From assembly GCF_000005505.3 (NCBI RefSeq), contig NC_016133.3, forward strand, positions 15,376,001-15,440,000: DNA of 64,000 bases, read 5' to 3'. The stretch is from Brachypodium distachyon. Its lineage: Eukaryota > Streptophyta > Magnoliopsida > Poales > Poaceae. Made by a program: the position numbers and the translations under genes. Under the pieces are notes generated by a model, which saw nothing but the letters and a program-made list of their open reading frames with translations, did not search any database and was not told the DNA's origin. This document shows, piece after piece, positions 58,861-64,000 of this stretch; within the stretch, counting starts at the first letter, position 1, and every line of letters starts with the position of its first letter.

Positions 58861-61587
58861 CTAGTTTCTTCCTCTCCCTCGTCGTCCACGTCTGCCTCTT
58901 CCACAGGCAGTAGCTCCACCAGTACCGAAAGTTGGACAATAAGTGTCCCTGTGGCCAAAATGGTTGCATAGAAAACATTGTCGTGACGGTCCTCCGGCTT
59001 CAGATTCATCCATATCATTTCGGATGCGCCTGGACGGGCGTCTGCCTGTGCCTGTCCACAGTAGCCCGGGGTCAGGGATGTACCGCCTTTCACCAGGGGT
59101 TACCTTGTTGAAATGGCCCATTGCACGAAACCCTAGCATCTCACCCGTCCATGTGCTAAGCACAGACTCTTTCAGGTAATAGGGAGACACAAATGAGATT
59201 GCGTCCATCCCTAGCTGCCGGCAAGCAGCAAGTACATGTGAGCAAGGAAGGCGAAACAACTTTGGTTTGTTGCAGGTGCACTCACACGTTGGCCACGCTT
59301 CATTTCCAATCTTCACCTCCTGTGTCCTCAATTCATTTCCAATGCCGAACTTGTCAGTTGGCAAGCGCACCTCAAACCTATGTTCTTGATTACCGATGGC
59401 GACGACAGTATGCGACCTAGCTTTTTCCATCTTCTCATCCATGTACTTCATAATCTTTTCACAATACGGTGTATTTGGGTTGTTCATGATATGCATTTCA
59501 GCTCTCTGGCGTCTTTCTCTGAAATACTTCACCGTGCCATGGAAAATACCCTCGACGATGGCTGTAAGTGGTAAAGCCCTATTTCCCCTCAGGACAAAGT
59601 TGTATGTCTCTGCCAGGTTAGTAGTCATGACGCCGTACCTAGCGCCATGTGTGTCGTGCAGCAAAGACCACCGCTCCAGAGGCTCGTGCTCTATCCACTG
59701 CTGGAAGTTTTTAATCTGCCTCCCAACCCTTCTCCTTGTGCCGGGTGGGTCAAACCCTGGCAAGTCACAAAGCCCAACAGGTTCTTCCTCAGATGGTCCT
59801 GTTCCAACTGCTGTCTGTGCAACCACTGCTGCTACATGTGCTGCTACCGCCGCGTTTCGTGCCGCTGTCCTCTCCCTAACATGTTTCTTCGTGAACTCAT
59901 CAAGATAACCACGTATCCTAGTGTACTCCCATTGTTGGTTCTGTTTGCAGAGTTTCTTGAATAGATTCATAAGTGACTTGTTCCTGAACTGCGAGAAGAA
60001 GTTGGCCTCCAAATGCCGCATGCACCAACGACTCTGCATGTCCTGCCATGGAGTCTGTTCATCAGGCTCAGGGTTTGTCAGTGTCCTTATCGCACTGAGT
60101 ATGCCTGCATGTATGTCATGAAGGATGCACACATTCAGCTTATCATGCACAATTGCTCTCTTGAGCTGCCTGAAAAACCATAACCAACTTTCAGTGTTCT
60201 CACCCTATACGAAAGCAAATGCGAGCGGAACGATTTGATTGTTGCCGTCTTGACCAATGGTGGTCAAGATCTGCCCCCTGTATTTGCCAGTCAGAAAAGT
60301 GCCATCTACGCATAACACCGGTCGACAATGATGGAAAGCTTGGACGCATACACCGAAAGTGAAGAACAGTCGTTGCAGCACCCTCACAGTTGGATACTCT
60401 GGGTGCACGAAGTGTTGGATGTCGAAATAGGTGCCTGGATTACGGGCTTGCAGTGTATGGAGGAGGCGGACAACAGAGTCGTACGAGTCGAAAAACGAAT
60501 CAAATCTTTCCTCAAGAGCCTTCTGCTTAGCCCTCCAAGCCTTGCCATACGAAATGTTGTACTTAAACCTTACCCTGACCTTATGCATGATGGCCTTCAC
60601 TTCCATTGCTTTGCTCTCCACTATCTCCGTGTAAAGCAACCGAGCAAGAAGTGTCGACGAGAGGTTACGATGGTCTTGAGGGATACTGGGAATGACACAT
60701 GTGTGCAACACTAAGTCACTCACAACCCAATCTGTGTCATACTTAGGAACATAGCCATGCACCCTCCTGGGACAATCTATTTGTTCGCACTCCATTGTCA
60801 GATATTTTTGTGAAGAGACTGTTGTTTTGAAAACCCTTTGCGTGGACATTGCCCAAGCAACTATGGCATCCTGCAGATGTTTCTTGTTAGGAAATCTGGC
60901 ACCCTTCGCAATGTTGTTCTGATGATATTGCCATGCAGAGTCATGCCCATCGTTCATGGTCATAGCTGAAGAGAAGTGTTGATTCCATGATGCAGGAATC
61001 GGCACCTCCTCTTCGTCCGACTCATGAGACTCATCATCATAAGAACTACGACCATCTGTATCTTCATCCTCCATCTCGTTCTGCAAGTGACCATCTTCTT
61101 CGTCCGCATCTGCCTCGCCAGTGTACTCATCCTCTCCTACTACCCCGGAGCTCTGGCCTGATTCATAACCACCACCTCCAGCATTCGACACAGAGTTTGC
61201 ATTGGACAAGTCATAACTTGATTCACCCTCGCCTTCAGCTCGATTGGTCTCATGAGCGACAACCTGGATTAAGGCGACAGGTGTAGTTCCCCTTTTCTCG
61301 CAACTTTCTAACCAGCGCACCCACTTTGATGTCCGGTCTATCGGCCTCAAAACCCAGAAAATATTTGAACTTGACCTGGTCCACAATGCTTGCACATGGA
61401 CGGTGTATGTTTCAGGATTGACCGCTAAACATCCTACCAACCATTCATGCAGCTGACTAAACGTCCATGTTTGAGGGGCCGTTAGATCCAACTCCACATA
61501 CTTAAACTGACTCAGATCAGCTCCGTGCTCGGTTGTTAAGACAGTACCGGAACCGTAGTAAAAAACAAACTTCACTACACCGGACAT
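58861..61587 (-). pseudogene. MuDR-type MULE transposase with one in-frame stop
   Basis: ATG at 61587. The N-terminal part (MSGVVKFVFYYGSG) and an acidic linker (61.2-61.0 kb) lead to the MuDR DNA-binding domain (FPNKKHLQDAIVAWAMSTQR, CPRRVHGYVP). The catalytic core has VLCVDGTFLTGKYRG (first Asp), LHDIHAGILSAI (second Asp) and WCMRHLEANFFSQF. TAG at 60205-60207 cuts between the first two blocks, yet the frame runs on without other breaks through MTTNLAETYN, a SWIM zinc finger (CECTCNKPKLFRLPCSHVLAAC) and a CCHC knuckle (CFLCNHFGHRDTYC) to the Arg/Gly-rich end. It would bind the TIRs and move the element. With 888 codons and one stop it is nearly intact. Confidence 0.93.
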
Positions 61588-61654
61588 CTCTGATGCCTAA
61601 AAAAATGTTTAGACGCCTCAATTAGTAAGCAGTACGGCATATAAAAAATATTAA

Positions 61655-62260
61655 TACGCGTCAAATACTAAGCAGTACGGCATATTAAAAATATTAATAC
61701 GCGTCAAATACTAACAAGTACAGCATATAAAAAATATTAATACGCGTCAAATACTAACCAGTACGGCATATTAAAAATATTAATACATGTCAAATACTAC
61801 CAATACGGCATATTAAAAATATTAATACGCGTCAAATACTAACCAGTACGGCATATTAAAAATGTTTAGACGCGTCAAATACTAAGCAGTACGGCATATT
61901 AAAAATATTAATACGCGTCAAATACTAACCAGCACGGCATATTAAAAATATTAATACGCGTCAAATACTAACCAGTACGGCATATAATTTTTTTTAATTC
62001 GCGTCAAATACTAACCAGTACGGCATATAAAAAATATTATGACGCGTCAAATATTTAGCAATACGGTATATTAAAAATGTTTAGACGCGTCAAATACTAA
62101 GCAGTACGACATATTAAAAATATTAGTACGCGTTAAATAATCACAAGTACGGCATATTAAAAATGTTTAGACGCGTCAAATACTAAGCAGTACGGCATAT
62201 TAAAAATATTAATACGCGTCAAATACTAAGCAGTACGTCATCAAAAAAAAAATCTATACT
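61655..62260. repeat. Minisatellite, about 43-bp unit, some 14 copies
   Basis: The unit ACGCGTCAAATACTAA-CAGTACGGCATATTAAAAATATTAAT runs head to tail, with variants (GTTTAGACGCGTC). It starts about 70 bp upstream of the transposase ATG at 61587, inside the promoter region. Decayed copies continue to about 62330. Confidence 0.95.
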
Positions 62261-62330
62261 ATCAAACATATTACTCCCGGTCATAATATTTAGATGCATC
62301 AAATACTAAGCAGTACGACATTAACAGTTG

Positions 62331-62814
62331 TCCAAAATAATAAGCACTACCAAACGCTAAAACATACTTCTATATATACGTACACACATATCCTCGTAAA
62401 CATATACATTATAGGATAAATACGTGAGAGATTAAGATTTACCCTTGAAACGTGACCTCGAGCAGCCTCACGGTCACCGGATGAGCACCACCACCACCTC
62501 CAAACTCCTCCAAACCACCACCATTGCCCAAACTTAGGAACACGAAATTAGCTCAAAATGTTCAACAAAAAGAGTAGATCAAGGTGTCATTGGGTGCTAA
62601 ATAGCAAGGGGATGCAATTTTGTGGGTTAAACGGGAACAAATCTCACTAATTTTGGCTAGAAATTGGGGGTATTTTTGAGGAGGAAGAAGAGAACAACAA
62701 GAACAGAAGGGAAGGGCGAGCGGGGCGCTGGGCTGCTCGGGCTCGGCCTGGGGAGGAAGAAGGGAAGGAATAAAGGGAAAAAGAGAAAAGCCGCGGGCCC
62801 CGCGCGGTCGCCTC
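62331..62814. other. Subterminal region of the MULE, right side
   Basis: No gene. The - strand frames at 62562-62893 come from GC-rich TIR sequence. Confidence 0.6.
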
Positions 62815-63060
62815 CAGTCGGCCCAGGCGAAACCGACAGCCCAGTCGGCCTGGCCCAAGACGACTGGGCGCCAGTCGGGCGGCCCGGGCGCAAGCGGCCT
62901 GCAGTCGGCCTGGCCGAGGCCGACTGGGCCTAATCGGCTTGGGCCAGGCCGACTGGGCCCAGTCGGCCTCGGCCTGCCCGAGGCCGTATTATTTTTTAAA
63001 TTTTTTAAAAACGCGTATTATTTTTGAAAATGATTAAAAAAGTGTATTATTTAAAAAAAA
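62815..63060 (-). repeat. Right TIR of the MuDR-type MULE
   Basis: GC-rich CAGTCGGCCTGGCC units, then CCGTATTATTTTTTAAATTTTT, ACGCGTATTATTTTTGAAAA and GTATTATTTAAAAAAAA, ending at 63060. Inverted copy of the left TIR. Confidence 0.88.
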
Positions 63061-63783
63061 TCAGGAAGATAATTAAACAATATTTTTAGGAATAAACTAT
63101 TATAGCGGTGTATCTTCGGCATGGACCGGCAAACTATCAATTCTAAGATTATGCTACAAATGTGTTTCTGTTACTTCATACAAAGTTGCTTGATAATTAG
63201 AGATTTAGAAGAACAAATTTCTACAAAATTGTCATGTAAGCACGAAATGGGACCCAAAGTTTCCCACAAATCTGCAGCACAAGTACCCATATCAGACCAA
63301 ATCAAACAGAAATACCCGTCGAATATCAAAATGAACGGGCATGGAGATTCTCACTGGTCGTCTAGGAAGTTGAGGAATTCGTCGTCGCCGGCATACTCGC
63401 CCCAGAAGGCCTCGCAGCGCCCCTTGCTGCGGCGGACGGCGGCCTGCGCCATCCCGTGGAGGTTGAGCTGGTTGAAGAGATCGGCGTGGTCGCGCATGTC
63501 GATGCGGCGCCACAGCTCAGGCTCGTCGCGCGCCGCGCGGCGCCAAGAGCGGCACACCTGGCCAGGCCCCATCAGGATGTCGACGTGGTCGAGCTTGTCG
63601 AGGATGGCAAATATCGCGTCCAGCGGCAGATCTGCCCAGTTGCGACCCTTCTTGCGGCTGCGGCGACCGCCTCGGCGGCCGCGACGACGGCGAGAGGAGG
63701 CGGTGAGCGGCATTGCGGGATGGGATTGGGAAGGCTAGGGCTTGGTTTGGGCCTTGGGGAGGAAGGGTTTTGGCCAGAGCCTG
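63061..63783. repeat. Right copy of the 723-bp direct duplication
   Basis: Begins TCAGGAAGATAATTAAAC directly after the TIR and ends GGCCAGAGCCTG, where the left copy meets the transposon. Sequence after 63783 is therefore the likely original promoter of gene D. Confidence 0.97.
63355..63713 (-). pseudogene. F-box/LRR first exon, duplicate of gene D without its partner exon
   Basis: Intact frame from ATG 63713 to the same CCA|GTGAGA donor at 63355/63354. It differs from gene D by four residues (Arg for Cys in the leader, Arg for His, Asp for Asn, Asn for Asp). It has the original upstream sequence, but the intron runs into the MULE TIR after about 294 bp, so the LRR exon can be reached only by splicing over 11 kb across the whole element and a second copy of exon 1. 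If transcribed it might make an F-box-only protein. Most likely dead. Confidence 0.85.
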
Positions 63784-64000
63784 TGTCTGATCGGGGAACA
63801 ACGATGAAGTAACTGTCCTCGTGGTCGTTGGCTCGACTCACTTCACTATTGATATGGCGCGAAAAATTCTATTTTTAGATTTGTAGAATTGATGTTGTAT
63901 TATGTGCATATTTGTAGTCAAAATTGATGTTACGAACACATAATAATAAAATGATCAAATTCAAAAGAAAAATATGATGATAATAAAATGATGAAATGCA
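63784..64000. other. Presumed original promoter region of the F-box gene
   Basis: AT-rich towards the window end; CTGTGTCTGATCGGGGAACAACG follows the duplication end. No other feature is visible in these 217 bp. Confidence 0.45.

Larger units (their letters stand above)
53911..63060. mobile_element. MuDR-type MULE, 9.15 kb, with PMD and GRF-like genes
   Basis: Long TIRs: 53911 onward (TTTTTTTTAAATAATACGAT, AATAATACGCGTTTTTAAAAA, AATAATACGGCCTCGG) is matched inverted by sequence ending at 63060. The match continues into GC-rich iterations of CGGCCTGGCC and GCCGACTGGGCCCAGTCGG to about 54131 and from about 62815. Inside, all on -, are the transposase, a PMD gene and a small Cys-rich gene. The expected 9-11 bp target duplication is absent; the flanks are instead a 723-bp direct repeat, with only GCTAA (53906-53910) extra on the left. 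Confidence 0.92.

Noticed and set aside
61655..62260. CRISPR-like regular repeat
   Set aside because: Units are head to tail without unique spacers, and this is a plant transposon; it is a minisatellite.

Overview
The window is nuclear DNA of a grass (Poaceae). The evidence is spliced plant genes (a U-box/ARM ubiquitin ligase and a cluster of F-box/LRR genes), grass-type transposons (Tat-lineage gypsy with an antisense ORF, copia, FAR1-type and MuDR-type MULEs, PIF/Harbinger, hAT and Stowaway MITEs) and a plastid psbA insertion. The species cannot be fixed from sequence alone. All calls are by eye; no database search was run.

Layout. 1-1.4 kb: 3' end of a copia element with its LTR, lying just before the last exon of an F-box/LRR gene (1.4-1.8 kb). 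4.6-4.9 kb: first exon of another F-box gene with a premature stop. 8.7-38.3 kb: a large FAR1-type Mutator-like element that carries two C48/ULP1-like peptidase domains on the + strand and a FAR1-type transposase on the - strand. A 13.6-kb Tat-type gypsy element (21808-35406, TSD ACCTG) is inserted inside the transposase gene. The MULE's non-coding DNA is peppered with GTGAACTT-type motifs that keep one strand polarity. 38.4-38.8 kb: plastid insert with the start and promoter of psbA. 39.3-39.7 kb: a broken F-box/LRR last exon, possibly the far half of the gene at 4.6 kb. 40.2-43.2 kb: MITEs, tandem repeats and another broken F-box first exon. 43.7-48.1 kb (5' UTR to about 49.7 kb): an intact four-exon PUB4-like U-box/ARM E3 ligase gene. 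51.3-53.8 kb: an intact two-exon F-box/LRR gene. 53.9-63.1 kb: a 9.15-kb MULE with long GC-rich TIRs carrying a MuDR-type transposase, a plant mobile domain (PMD) gene and a small GRF-zinc-finger-like gene. It is bounded by two direct 723-bp copies of the F-box first exon.

How it fits together. The host content is one housekeeping-type ubiquitin ligase and a fast-changing F-box/LRR cluster; both families act in ubiquitination. Everything else is transposons, some nested, which have split, duplicated or cut off F-box genes. Most transposon genes are nearly complete but carry a few nonsense or frameshift changes. Several of the stops look like C-to-T or G-to-A changes, as expected for methylated, silenced DNA.
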